A stretch of DNA of 64,000 bases. Source: an uncultured delta proteobacterium. GTDB lineage: Bacteria; Desulfobacterota; Syntrophia; Syntrophales; UBA8958. Positions 54,176 to 64,000 of this stretch are shown piece by piece. Within the stretch, counting starts at the first letter, position 1, and each line of letters begins with the position of its first letter. The stretch lies in the NCBI GenBank assembly GCA_903885795.1, contig CAISJV010000020.1, positions 1-64,000 on the forward strand, given 5' to 3'. The notes under the pieces are model-generated. The model was not told where the DNA came from and searched no databases. It saw only the letters and a program-made list of their open reading frames with translations. The translations under genes were made by a program, and so were the position numbers.

Positions 54176-54291
54176 ATTCCAACTCAAGGTCAAAGCGCTT
54201 TCTTCGATATCGGCAATCGGCTTCCCGACGTATGAAAATATGCCCGCATCGCCTCTGCCTTGCCGTCTCAATTTCATCTTTGATTTGGAAT
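54176..54291 (+). repeat. Dispersed inverted-end element, copy C (degraded)
   Basis: A 116-bp copy in the same orientation as copy A. It is more diverged, and its right end has lost several bases (TTTGATTTGGAAT). It fills the gap between the MerR terminator and the convergent PxxKW gene, and its right end again forms part of a stop codon (54293-54291). Confidence 0.8.
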
Positions 54292-54584
54292 TATTTCTTC
54301 TTTTTCGCGCGGCTTGCCCGCTTTGATGCCTTCAGCGGATTTATTTTCTGAGCAGCCTCTTGGATTTCAAGTTTTACGTGGGTTGCGGTAACACAATTTC
54401 CGATGATCCACTTACTGGCCGGGGCCATATAAACCTTGCAGTAACGGCCCGTTTCCAGATCGATGATCCGGTTGCATCCTTCGCATTTTTCAATAATGGT
54501 TTTACAGGCGCCGTCTTTGAAATCACATCCCTTGTGCTTCATAAAGATACAATCCGTGCCCGTTCTGATGGTCTGACAAATCAT
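54291..54584 (-). CDS. PxxKW cysteine-rich protein
   Basis: A 97-residue protein resembling the PxxKW family: MICQTIRTGTDCIFMKHKGC, KCEGCNRII, the PASKW motif and a basic lysine-rich tail (NPLKASKRASRAKKKK). Eight cysteines in the first 65 residues suggest metal or Fe-S binding. The family is typical of anaerobic Deltaproteobacteria and its role is unknown. The stop codon coincides with the end of repeat copy C. Confidence 0.82.
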   Translation of the reverse strand: MICQTIRTGTDCIFMKHKGCDFKDGACKTIIEKCEGCNRIIDLETGRYCKVYMAPASKWIIGNCVTATHVKLEIQEAAQKINPLKASKRASRAKKKK

Positions 54585-54730
54585 TTTTTCACCTCAAAAA
54601 AAAAGTCGAAATAACTAACAAATAATCATAACCCTGTCAAGGATAAAGGGGAATGAATTGACTTAACAGGATTTCCGTGGTAGGAACATAATGTTTGCAG
54701 GCCTGTATCGGCAGGGAGAGATGAGGAAGG

Positions 54731-55471
54731 ATGAAGGCATCAGATTTGGCCGGCTTTTTTTTACGGTCCCTTTTTGTTATGGCGTCGCTGAATTTCCAGA
54801 GAATGCAAAACTTGGGATTCGCCTTTGCCGTTCTTCCTCTTCTTCGGGGAATGGGAAAAGATGAAAAAAGCATTTCTTCATTTCTTGTCCGACATCTTGG
54901 ATATTTTAATACTCATCCTTACTTATCCGGCGCCGTACTCGGTTCGGTCATCAGGTTGGAGGAAGGTAATGGGCATCATGACCAGACCTCGGACATATCA
55001 AGATTGAAAAAATCCCTCATGGGTCCTTATGCTGCCATTGGAGACAGTTTTTTCTGGGGAAGTCTGCGACCTCTAGCTGGTATCACCGCTGCTGCTATGG
55101 CCTATCAAGGTTCTGCCTGGGCACCTTTTGTTTTGTTACTCATCTTTGATCCTCTACATGCCTGGATCCGCCTGAAAGGCTTCCTTGAGGGTTACCGGCA
55201 GGGTTGGCAGGGGATTACCTATATCCAGTCGTGGGATTTACCGCGATTGGCGCATTTCATGCGGTGGGGGACCATTTTTTGCCTTGCCGTTGCCGCTGCG
55301 TGTCTAAGCCAGGGAATCGCCAATACCTACTTAGGGATATGGATGCAATCACTCGTCGGTATCGCGGTGCTCGCGGCAGTGCTCCTTTCTTTTCTTGCGG
55401 TGGAACGAGGTCTCTCTCCTCTTACCATCCTTTATGGCATGACGGCCGGATGCGTGGCGCTAATGATTTGA
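54731..55471 (+). CDS. PTS mannose-family EIID component
   Basis: A 246-residue membrane protein resembling the IID subunit of mannose-type phosphotransferase systems (SLNFQRMQNLGFAFAVLP, LVRHLGYFNTHPYLSG, GPYAAIGDSFFWGSLRP). It is followed directly by HPr and EI genes, but no IIA, IIB or IIC gene is in the window. In such incomplete systems the parts may serve regulation rather than sugar uptake. The ATG at 54731 follows an AGGAAGG site. Confidence 0.88.
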   Translation: MKASDLAGFFLRSLFVMASLNFQRMQNLGFAFAVLPLLRGMGKDEKSISSFLVRHLGYFNTHPYLSGAVLGSVIRLEEGNGHHDQTSDISRLKKSLMGPYAAIGDSFFWGSLRPLAGITAAAMAYQGSAWAPFVLLLIFDPLHAWIRLKGFLEGYRQGWQGITYIQSWDLPRLAHFMRWGTIFCLAVAAACLSQGIANTYLGIWMQSLVGIAVLAAVLLSFLAVERGLSPLTILYGMTAGCVALMI

Positions 55472-55472
55472 C

Positions 55473-55742
55473 ATGCAGGAGATAAGGATCTTTGAGGTTA
55501 GAAACAATTTAGGAATCCACGCGCGGGTGGCGGCAAAACTTGTGGCGACGTCCAATCGCTTCAAGTCCCGAATATTCTTCGAATACGATGGGCAAGAGGT
55601 CAACGGCAAGAGTCTTCTTGGTATCCTTACACTGGCTTGTTCCCGAGGTGGATTTATAACCGTAAAAGGGGAGGGCAGCGATGCCGTCGAGGCCATGACT
55701 GCCTTAGAAAGTTTGTTTGCAGACAAGTTTGGCGAGGATTAA
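55473..55742 (+). CDS. ptsH: Phosphocarrier HPr
   Basis: An 89-residue HPr with the phospho-histidine in NNLGIHARVAAKLV (H16) and, at the regulatory serine region, VNGKSLLGILTLA. The residue after HAR is V instead of the usual P, a mild departure. It starts 1 bp after the EIID stop and passes phosphate from EI. Confidence 0.92.
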   Translation: MQEIRIFEVRNNLGIHARVAAKLVATSNRFKSRIFFEYDGQEVNGKSLLGILTLACSRGGFITVKGEGSDAVEAMTALESLFADKFGED

Positions 55743-55762
55743 TAAGGAGTAGAATCTTTCAT

Positions 55763-57544
55763 ATGGTACCAGAACAAAGCATGAAAAACATTGTTCTCAA
55801 AGGAATTGGCGTATCGCCGGGGGTAGTGATCGGTAAGGCCTATCTGTTTGATCGTCGTGATTCTCAGATTTCTTTTTACAAGCTTGGTAAGGCCAGTCTG
55901 TTAACAAAGGAAATTAAGAGGTTTCGAGATGCCCTGCGGGCCTCGGAAGCGCAATTGCGTGATGTAAAGAGCCGTCTCAGTGAAGTAGCAGGGCTAGAAC
56001 CGCTATATATTATGGATGTTCACATCATGATCCTAAAGGACCGTTCCTTCGTCCGCAATGTTGTGCAGCGGATTAAGGATATGTCTATAAACGCCGAATG
56101 GGCCGTCAGCATGACCATTGACAAATACCGGGAACTGTTCGAGAAAATGGAGGATGAGTACCTCCGGGATCGCTTCAGTGATATCCGTTATGTGGGGCAA
56201 ATGATCCTCAGGCATCTCGCCGGCAGGCGGCAAGAAACCATCTCTCCTCTGGGAGAACGAGTCATTGTCATAGCCTCGGATTTGTCTCCCGCTGATACGG
56301 CCCAGATGATGATTGACAAGGTTCTCGGTTTCGCAACTGATATCGGAAGCAAGACATCCCATACCGCTATTGTAGCACGTTCCATCGCCATTCCCGCCGT
56401 TGTCGGCCTGGAGAAGGTCACCCGTCTGGTGCGAACCAACGATGATATCATTATCGACGGCGCCGCCGGACTGGTCATTGTCAATCCGGATCCCGAGATC
56501 CTCCATCGCTATGAAGAAAAGAAACGTCTTTATCAAACGGCCCGGGAAGTATCCCTGAAATTTGCAAAATTTCCGGCGGTTACTAAGGACCGTTATAAAA
56601 TTCAAGTCGGCGGCAATATCGAATTCATTGAAGAAATCCCTTCCGCCATCGCCCATGGGGCCGAAGGGATTGGTCTATACCGCACCGAATTCATTTATAT
56701 TAATCGCGAAGAGCTGCCGACGGAAGAGGACCACTTCGCAAATTACCGGCGTGTGATTGGTATCGAGGGTTTGCTATGGTCCACCATTCGCACCTTTGAT
56801 CTGGGGGGGGACAAATACTTTTCCGATCCAAAGTTAGCCAAGGAGATGAACCCTCAGATGGGATTGCGAGCCATCCGTTTCTGCCTGAAAGAGATCAACC
56901 TGTTCAAGGTGCAGCTCCGGGCGATCTTGCGCGCCAGCGCCTTCGGGAAAACAAGGATACTTTTTCCCATGATCTCGGGAATAGAAGAAATTCGCGCCGC
57001 CAAAAAAATTCTCGCTGAGGTTAGGGACGATTTAAGTCTAGAAGGGGCTGACGTGGGTGAGGATATAGAAATCGGTGCTATGATTGAGGTGCCTTCCGCG
57101 GTGGTCATCGCTGAGGTCCTTGCCAGGGAGGTGGATTTCTTCAGCATCGGGACAAATGATCTCATCCAGTATGTTCTGGCAATCGACCGGATCAATGACC
57201 GCGTAAACTACCTTTATGAGCCGCTGCATCCTGCCGTCCTAAGGATGATCAAGCAGGTTGTCGATATAGGTCATCGGGCCGGCATCCATGTCGCCATGTG
57301 TGGTGAAATGGCCGGAGATCCTTTATATGCGATGATTCTTCTGGCCCTGGAACTCGATGAACTGAGCATGAATCCCTTGGCCATTCCGAAGGTTAAAGAA
57401 ATCATCCGGGCAGCGACCCTGAAGGATTCGAAAAAACTACTTAAAGAAGTAATGGAGATGTCCTCGGCCACGGAAATCAGGGAGCTTGTGGAAAAGACCA
57501 TGCGAGAAAAATTTCCCGCTGCCTTTGCCGGAAACGGTTCATAG
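55763..57544 (+). CDS. ptsI: PTS enzyme I (PEP-protein phosphotransferase)
   Basis: A 593-residue enzyme I that takes phosphate from PEP and hands it to HPr. The phospho-histidine is in GSKTSHTAIVARSIAIPAV (about residue 200). The PEP-binding TIM barrel shows GLYRTEFIYI, MNPQMGLRAIRF, FSIGTNDLIQYVLAIDR and MCGEMAGDP. The ATG at 55763 is chosen (AAGGAG 14 bp upstream); ATG 55781 is the alternative giving the usual start MKNIVLKGIGVSPG. Confidence 0.94.
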   Translation: MVPEQSMKNIVLKGIGVSPGVVIGKAYLFDRRDSQISFYKLGKASLLTKEIKRFRDALRASEAQLRDVKSRLSEVAGLEPLYIMDVHIMILKDRSFVRNVVQRIKDMSINAEWAVSMTIDKYRELFEKMEDEYLRDRFSDIRYVGQMILRHLAGRRQETISPLGERVIVIASDLSPADTAQMMIDKVLGFATDIGSKTSHTAIVARSIAIPAVVGLEKVTRLVRTNDDIIIDGAAGLVIVNPDPEILHRYEEKKRLYQTAREVSLKFAKFPAVTKDRYKIQVGGNIEFIEEIPSAIAHGAEGIGLYRTEFIYINREELPTEEDHFANYRRVIGIEGLLWSTIRTFDLGGDKYFSDPKLAKEMNPQMGLRAIRFCLKEINLFKVQLRAILRASAFGKTRILFPMISGIEEIRAAKKILAEVRDDLSLEGADVGEDIEIGAMIEVPSAVVIAEVLAREVDFFSIGTNDLIQYVLAIDRINDRVNYLYEPLHPAVLRMIKQVVDIGHRAGIHVAMCGEMAGDPLYAMILLALELDELSMNPLAIPKVKEIIRAATLKDSKKLLKEVMEMSSATEIRELVEKTMREKFPAAFAGNGS

Positions 57545-57577
57545 GTTTGTCCTCAGAGAGGTAATTACATTCATCAA

Positions 57578-60217
57578 ATGATACCGCTATTGGGAAAGAT
57601 TGAAAGATGGATCAAGGAGTCTTGTAATTACAAACGGGAAAGTTTGTATGCTGAGGGTAATTTCCCCTTGAACTGGCTTGTTAAGAAGGTCCTTTCCAAA
57701 ATACCGTTTGACATGGAAGCCGTCGATTTTATCAAAAGACTGAGCGGTGAGGGGCTGGTCGTCTATGTTCTGAAGGATCGCAGTCAGCTCAACAGTCTTA
57801 TCATAAGAGACTTGGCCTTACGGGAAGGTATTCCGAAGCCCGCCTACAGCCATGATGTCAATATGACCCTGTGGCAGCCCTTGCCCATAGCCTTGCGTGT
57901 CACGGCGTCGCTTCTATTTCGCTTTTTTTGTCGCCGTGAAGAATCGGAAGAGGACACCGGCAATCCACTCCACAGTCATCTTGCCGCCGGTCATGCTTTG
58001 ATCATTCATCTTGGCGGCTCTGAATTCTTCGAAAACAGGAAAGTTGAAGAAGCCCTGAACTCACTTATGGCGGCGCAAAAGGTCCTTGACAGGCCGATAT
58101 ACCTCGTCCCCGTCCTGGTGACGTATGGGAGGAGGAGAGAAAAGGAAAAAGAAAGTCTGATGAACATCCTCTTCGGTCAGACGGATAATACCATGTTCCT
58201 CCAGCGATTGATCACCTTCCTCCGCTATGCCAACAAAATCTTCGTGATGCCCACGGAAGCTATGGAATTGTCTCAGTATAGCAAGGAAAATGCTGAATTG
58301 CCGGCCATGGATACGATTCAGAATCTGCGGCGGGAGCTGATCGAAAGGATCGACGAAGAGAAAACCGTCGTGGTGGGCACTTTCCTGAAATCCCGGCAGG
58401 AACATATCAGCATGGTCCTAAAAGAACCGGGGCTTATCAGTTATATGGAAAATATGGCCGCGGCGGGGAAAAAGGACTATCCTGCCCTGGTCAGGGAATC
58501 ACGAAAATATCTGAATGAAATAGCCGCTGATTATAGTAATGTTCTTATTGAGGTATGGGCGCGGATTCTGTCCTGGCTGTGGAACAATATCTATGACGGC
58601 GTTGTAGTCGACCGCGAGGGAATGGCAAGAATTCGCAATATATCCAAGAAGATGCCATTTGTCATCATTCCCTGTCACCGCAGTCATATCGATTATCTGC
58701 TGCTATCTTATATCTTTTATGAACATCATATCCAGTTGCCCTTCGTTGCCGCGGGGACCAATATGGCCTTCGGCCCTTTCGGTTATATCTTCCGAAAATC
58801 CGGCGCTTTTTTTCTGCGACGGAGTTTTCGGGGGAATCCCCTTTATTCTGAGGTATTTGCGAAGTACCTGGAAATTTTGATCAAGGAAGGATTGCCGATC
58901 GAATTTTTCATTGAGGGGGGTCGTAGTAGAACCGGCAAGATGGTGATGCCGAAATACGGTCTGCTGTCGATGATCATTCAGGCCTTTCAGCAACAGGCCA
59001 CGGAAGATCTCGCCGCCATACCCATATATATTGGATATGACCGCGTTATCGAGGAGAAATCCTATTTAAAGGAATTGGGAGGGGCTCCCAAAGAACAGGA
59101 AAAAACGACGGATGTCATCAAAAGTTCCAAAGTGCTGCGCAAGCGTTATGGCAGCGTCTATGTGAACATTGGCGAACCGGTATTTCTGAAATCCTATTTA
59201 GAGGGCCAGGATAAAGTCTTTATTGACATGAATGTTGAAGAAAGGCAGCGTCTCTACAGACGGATCGGTTATGAGATTGCCTTGTCGATCAATAAAGTGT
59301 CCGTCGTCACACCATTTGCCCTCATTTCCGCAGGGCTTTTATCCCACGATCGTCGTGGTGTCAGTCATGATGAACTGATGGAGATCCTAACGGAGTTTTA
59401 TGAATACCTGATTCATCGAAAAGTGAGTCTGGCTGCAACATTTATACACCGGGAAAAGGCTATTCATGACGCCCTGCACCTTTTCGACCAGTCAGGGCTG
59501 ATTTCCAGGATGGGGGAAGAAGATGGGGAAGAATCGGACCTGGAAGAAATCGTCTATAGCCTCGACGACGACAAGCGCCTTAACCTCGAATACTATAAAA
59601 ACAACATCCTCCATTTCTTTTTGCCCCTGAGTTTTGTTGCCACCTCCATGCTTGCCCATCCGGAAGATGAGATTCCCCTTGGATTGATTCTTGATGATTA
59701 CCGATTTCTCAAACGGCTTTTCTGGAACGAATTCATATTCGATCAGGAGCGGGAGGACGGAGAGGACGTGAACGGAGCCCTTTCCTATCTCCATGGTCGG
59801 GGAATGATTGCTGTGGAAAGGCGGGGCGATAATGGAGATGCATGTTTTGAAGTGAAAGGCAGAGGCAGGACAAACTTGCGACCATTTGCCGGTCTGATCG
59901 AAAACTATATCCAGTCTTACTGGATTGTCATCCGGGCCAGCGCATACCTGCGAAAAGGACCGAAATCAGAAAGGGAATGGCTGAAAAACATCCACAAGCT
60001 CGGTTCGAAGATGTTCAAAAAAGGGGAGGTCTGCCGGGCCGAAGCCCTTTCCCAGGCAAACTACCAGAACGCCATGGTAGCTCTCCAGGAAGCCGGGATT
60101 TTAAGCCTGTCGGAAGCCGGCGATAAGAAAGACAGGAAGGAAGGAAAGACATATTCTCTCACCTCAGACCGGCGGGCCCAGGAATCCCTGAGAAGGCGGT
60201 TATTCCGTTTCTTGTAG
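57578..60217 (+). CDS. plsB: Glycerol-3-phosphate acyltransferase (PlsB family)
   Basis: An 879-residue member of the long PlsB family, which makes lysophosphatidate. The acyltransferase motifs are HX4D in IPCHRSHIDYLLLSY (about 366), GAFFLRRSF, FFIEGGRSRTGKM and AAIPIYIGYD. The long N- and C-terminal regions match PlsB rather than the short PlsC. It follows ptsI by 33 bp and converges on eno with a gap of 7 bp. Confidence 0.92.
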   Translation: MIPLLGKIERWIKESCNYKRESLYAEGNFPLNWLVKKVLSKIPFDMEAVDFIKRLSGEGLVVYVLKDRSQLNSLIIRDLALREGIPKPAYSHDVNMTLWQPLPIALRVTASLLFRFFCRREESEEDTGNPLHSHLAAGHALIIHLGGSEFFENRKVEEALNSLMAAQKVLDRPIYLVPVLVTYGRRREKEKESLMNILFGQTDNTMFLQRLITFLRYANKIFVMPTEAMELSQYSKENAELPAMDTIQNLRRELIERIDEEKTVVVGTFLKSRQEHISMVLKEPGLISYMENMAAAGKKDYPALVRESRKYLNEIAADYSNVLIEVWARILSWLWNNIYDGVVVDREGMARIRNISKKMPFVIIPCHRSHIDYLLLSYIFYEHHIQLPFVAAGTNMAFGPFGYIFRKSGAFFLRRSFRGNPLYSEVFAKYLEILIKEGLPIEFFIEGGRSRTGKMVMPKYGLLSMIIQAFQQQATEDLAAIPIYIGYDRVIEEKSYLKELGGAPKEQEKTTDVIKSSKVLRKRYGSVYVNIGEPVFLKSYLEGQDKVFIDMNVEERQRLYRRIGYEIALSINKVSVVTPFALISAGLLSHDRRGVSHDELMEILTEFYEYLIHRKVSLAATFIHREKAIHDALHLFDQSGLISRMGEEDGEESDLEEIVYSLDDDKRLNLEYYKNNILHFFLPLSFVATSMLAHPEDEIPLGLILDDYRFLKRLFWNEFIFDQEREDGEDVNGALSYLHGRGMIAVERRGDNGDACFEVKGRGRTNLRPFAGLIENYIQSYWIVIRASAYLRKGPKSEREWLKNIHKLGSKMFKKGEVCRAEALSQANYQNAMVALQEAGILSLSEAGDKKDRKEGKTYSLTSDRRAQESLRRRLFRFL

Positions 60218-60224
60218 CCACTGT

Positions 60225-61556
<1,332 letters not shown>

Positions 61557-61717
61557 TCAGCGGCTTATGACACAAAACATGTGAGGTTTGCAAGGAATTA
61601 TGCCTTGTGTCTATCAGGCATGAAACATGTGCCGGCAGGATGTCGCGAAACATATCTTGATCGAAAGAGCTTTCTCATATAAGCTCTTAGGCAATCGTTC
61701 AAGGAAAGGCATTTTAA

Positions 61718-62455
61718 ATGCCGATACGAAGACAATCAAAACTTTATCATCATCTGAAAAAATGGCTGGAAAAGGCCATCCTGGATCACCGGATGATTGA
61801 AGAAGGGGACCGGGTCCTCGTAGGAATCTCGGGTGGTGCTGACAGTTTCGTGCTTCTCGACCTCCTCGCTTCATCCATGATCTTCACCCCGAAATTCTCT
61901 CTGGCAGCGGTCCACATCGATCTCGGTTTTGAAGGGCATGAGGGGGATGCGGAAATTATCGAAGGGGAGCTGAAAAAGCGCGGCCATGATTTTATTGTTG
62001 AAAAGACGGATATAGGTCCTCTGGCCCATAGTGACTTCAACCGTAAGAATCCCTGTTTTCTCTGTTCACGCCTTCGCAGAAAAAGGATCTTCGAGATTGC
62101 GGATGCCCAGGGATGCAACCAGATTGCCTTTGCCCATCATCGTGACGACATCATCGAGACCCTGTTGCTCAATTTATTTTACGGACGGGAAATCAGTACA
62201 ATGAAGCCCAGTCAGTCCATCTTCAAGGGGGCCATGCACATTATCCGTCCTCTGGCCTATCTGGAGGAGGAACTGATTAAAAAATATGCCGGGGAATGCG
62301 GATTTAATGTTGTTGCCAACCGTTGCCCGACAAGCAAAACCTCACGGCGGCTTTATATAAAGGAACTATTAAATTCCCTGGAGAAGGAAAATCGGCAGAT
62401 CCGTCATAACATCTGGACGGCTATGCATCATGTCAAGACGGATTATCTCCTGTAA
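61718..62455 (+). CDS. TtcA-like PP-loop tRNA 2-thiocytidine synthetase
   Basis: A 245-residue PP-loop ATPase with the motif SGGADS (38-43), the cysteine pair in [11 protein letters not shown] (about 112-115) and a later cysteine (ANRCPTSK). This matches the TtcA group, which uses an Fe-S cluster to thiolate C32 of some tRNAs. It may alternatively be a TilS/TtuA relative. It lies just before smpB (12-bp gap). Confidence 0.85.
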   Translation: MPIRRQSKLYHHLKKWLEKAILDHRMIEEGDRVLVGISGGADSFVLLDLLASSMIFTPKFSLAAVHIDLGFEGHEGDAEIIEGELKKRGHDFIVEKTDIGPLAHSDFNRKNPCFLCSRLRRKRIFEIADAQGCNQIAFAHHRDDIIETLLLNLFYGREISTMKPSQSIFKGAMHIIRPLAYLEEELIKKYAGECGFNVVANRCPTSKTSRRLYIKELLNSLEKENRQIRHNIWTAMHHVKTDYLL

Positions 62456-62466
62456 GGTTAATATCT

Positions 62467-62940
62467 ATGACGGCGAAAGAAAAGAGTGCGGAAAAGATCA
62501 TTGCTCAGAATAAAACGGCGCGACTCCACTATTTTATCGACGAGACCTATGAGGCGGGTATCGTCCTGGTTGGGACGGAGGTAAAATCCCTGCGGGAGGG
62601 GTGGGCCAATCTCAAGGACAGCTATGCCATGGTCAGGGAAGGGGAGGTGTTTCTCCACGAACTCCACATCAGTCCCTATACCTTCGGAAACCGCTATAAT
62701 CATGAACCTCTGCGGGTCCGGAAGCTCCTGCTCCATAATCGCGAAATCAAGCGGCTATATGGAAAATCCCGGGAGAGGGGCTTAAGCATTATTCCACTGA
62801 AGCTGTACTTCAAGCGGGGCAAGGTGAAGGTGGAAATCGGCGTCGGCCATGGCAAGAAGCTCTACGACAAACGGGAAGAGCTCAAGAAGCGGGATGATCG
62901 CCGGGACATGGCCAGAGCCATGTCGGAGAAGAACCGGTAA
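62467..62940 (+). CDS. smpB: SsrA-binding protein SmpB
   Basis: A 157-residue SmpB that brings tmRNA to stalled ribosomes. Family blocks: [39 protein letters not shown] and the basic tail ([12 protein letters not shown]). The ssrA gene follows 125 bp downstream, the common arrangement. The start is the first ATG after the TtcA-like gene. Confidence 0.97.
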   Translation: MTAKEKSAEKIIAQNKTARLHYFIDETYEAGIVLVGTEVKSLREGWANLKDSYAMVREGEVFLHELHISPYTFGNRYNHEPLRVRKLLLHNREIKRLYGKSRERGLSIIPLKLYFKRGKVKVEIGVGHGKKLYDKREELKKRDDRRDMARAMSEKNR

Positions 62941-62967
62941 GTGTTCCATCCCTGAAAGTCCTTTTTC

Positions 62968-62996
62968 TTGACTTTCCCCGATTCAGGGTTTAGTAT
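62968..62996 (+). promoter_or_regulatory. Sigma-70-type promoter for tmRNA
   Basis: TTGACT (62968-62973), 17-bp spacer, TAGTAT (62991-62996). The start would be near 63003, about 60 nt before the mature tmRNA 5' end, leaving a short precursor for RNase P. Confidence 0.6.
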
Positions 62997-63064
62997 GTAA
63001 TCGTGTTTGTGTTTTGCTCTTTGGCATCAGACCACTCCCCAACGCGTATTCATCATACCATTAT

Positions 63065-63417
63065 GGGGGCGTCTCGGTTTCGACGGGGATAGTTGAAGCT
63101 GTAGCAGCGTACCGAGGTTCCTACAGGCCTCGTTAAACAGGTAGGAAAACCATAATCGCAGACAACTACGATTACGCCTTAGCCGCGTAAGACGGCTAAC
63201 GTCCTCCTGATCATGCCTGCCGGGTCAGACGGGGCGCAATACAGGTAGGATAGCTGAACTCCCAGGCCTGGGGGGAGGGAGGCGAAATCTCTCAGGATAG
63301 TCACGGTTCATCCTGCCTTTGGGAGGGGCTGTCGGCGAAAGCAAATCAAAGGCTATGTACGTAGAACCTGCAGTGGAATATTTCCGGACGGGGGTTCGAT
63401 TCCCCCCGCCTCCACCA
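63065..63417 (+). ncRNA. ssrA: Transfer-messenger RNA
   Basis: A 353-nt one-piece tmRNA. The tRNA-like ends pair (GGGGGCG with CGCCTCC) and CCA is encoded at 63415-63417; the T-arm GGGTTCGATTCCC is intact. The resume codon GCA is at 63158 and the tag reads ADNYDYALAA before TAA (63188-63190). Rescued proteins thus receive a tag ending in ALAA for proteolysis. smpB is directly upstream. Its 3' end is the likely attachment site of the integrated element to the right. Confidence 0.97.
63390..63417 (+). other. Probable attachment site (att) at the tmRNA 3' end
   Basis: The tmRNA 3' end, including the T-arm and CCA, lies 13 bp from the end of a tyrosine recombinase gene. tmRNA 3' ends are common integration sites. 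The matching direct repeat would lie to the right of the window, so the site cannot be confirmed here. Confidence 0.4.
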
Positions 63418-63430
63418 TAAAATCAAGTGG

Positions 63431-64000
63431 TTAGCTCGTTTTTGGCAGTATCAAAGCAGTATCAGTATCAGCGGGAGTATCAATAGAAATCACTTCCGCG
63501 CTCTGGCGGTAAACAGATCGGAGATCGTCATCCGTATCCTTGCCCATGTATCGCTCAAATGCCTTATTTGTCTCACTCATGGCAGCACGTTTGATTTCTT
63601 CGGGGGAACGATATTTTCTTAATGCCCTGACGGATGAGTGTCTCGTGCCACCGTATAGGTCAACTCCTTTTATGCCGAGATTATCACAGGCTTTTACCCA
63701 CCATTTGTAAAAATACTTTTCCCCGAAAGGTGCATTTTCAGAAACACCCGATATACCACTGCCATGCCGGAAAAAGGGCATTTCAGGGAAGGGGGACAAG
63801 GCGAATGTTTTGAGAGTATTGATGTCATCCGGTATTAAGGGGATCGATTTATATTCGGTCTTCGAATCGGATGCAGGAATATAAAGATACCCATTTGCCG
63901 TGTCAATATTCCCCTCTGTTAATTTTATAAGTTCTCCTGGTCTTACGCTGATATATGTTGCCAGCCATTTAATGCCGAGATAAACTTTCTCATTCGCACA
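63431..64000 (-). CDS. Tyrosine recombinase / phage-type integrase, partial
   Basis: The C-terminal 189 codons of a tyrosine recombinase; the N-terminal part and start are beyond the right edge. The open frame runs to the window end (CANEKVYLGIKWLATYIS then VRPGELIKLTEGN holding the first arginine). The later box GGTRHSSVRALRKY carries the RH pair and FERYMGKD the nucleophilic tyrosine. It would insert DNA at the tmRNA gene. An ATG-based start at 63799 would be wrong because the frame continues upstream. Confidence 0.88.
   Translation of the reverse strand, partial: CANEKVYLGIKWLATYISVRPGELIKLTEGNIDTANGYLYIPASDSKTEYKSIPLIPDDINTLKTFALSPFPEMPFFRHGSGISGVSENAPFGEKYFYKWWVKACDNLGIKGVDLYGGTRHSSVRALRKYRSPEEIKRAAMSETNKAFERYMGKDTDDDLRSVYRQSAEVISIDTPADTDTALILPKTS

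Overview
The window reads as a chromosome segment of an anaerobic Gram-negative bacterium of the old Deltaproteobacteria, most like the Syntrophus/Smithella (Syntrophales) branch. This is inferred from gene content and order, not from a search. Support: an outer-membrane lipid A gene (lpxC), a B12-dependent class II ribonucleotide reductase, a polyferredoxin membrane protein, a split periplasmic flavocytochrome c, a butyryl-CoA:acetate CoA-transferase-like enzyme, a PxxKW cysteine-rich protein, and the gene orders yebC-ruvCAB and thrS-infC-rpmI-rplT-pheST-ihfA.

Layout. 1-1332: end of an rRNA operon (3' part of 23S, 5S, terminator). 1397-11424: housekeeping and envelope genes (yebC-ruvC-ruvA-ruvB, queH, lpxC), then an NtrY/NtrX-type two-component pair behind a DUF4390 protein, and a convergent membrane protein. 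11572-14542: a small membrane protein, a Tat-exported DUF362 protein and a NapH/NapG-like fused polyferredoxin. 14556-20872: an unrecognised protein, the CoA-transferase, nrdJ preceded by two NrdR-box-like sites, gene relics, and a cold-shock gene with a structured leader. 21217-25712: a minus-strand operon (dynamin-like GTPase, hemerythrin, EcsC-like membrane protein, CsgG-like lipoprotein) whose leader carries what looks like a fluoride riboswitch. This is the most unexpected unit in the window. 25852-36428: flavocytochrome c, DinG-like helicase, SWEET/PQ-loop-like protein, L-asparaginase, a ThDP enzyme and an AsmA/transglycosylase fusion. 36655-43340: hicAB relic, PAS histidine kinase, rnhA, and a nucleotide-sugar cluster (ugd, an FAD oxidoreductase, uxs). 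43460-46587: rsmI, lipoprotein, FecR-like and phosphatidyltransferase genes. 46661-54124: tRNA-Val and the large translation operon, where infC appears to start at ATC. 54291-62940: PxxKW protein, partial PTS (EIID-HPr-EI), plsB, eno, a TtcA-like gene and smpB. 63065-64000: tmRNA with a tyrosine recombinase right behind its 3' end, which is the edge of an integrated element running out of the window.

A dispersed element of about 125 bp with inverted ends occurs three times (6038-6162, 39698-39822, 54176-54291). Two copies fill gaps between convergent genes, and one end of each supplies part of the stop codon of the facing gene. No CRISPR array and no transposase gene was seen.
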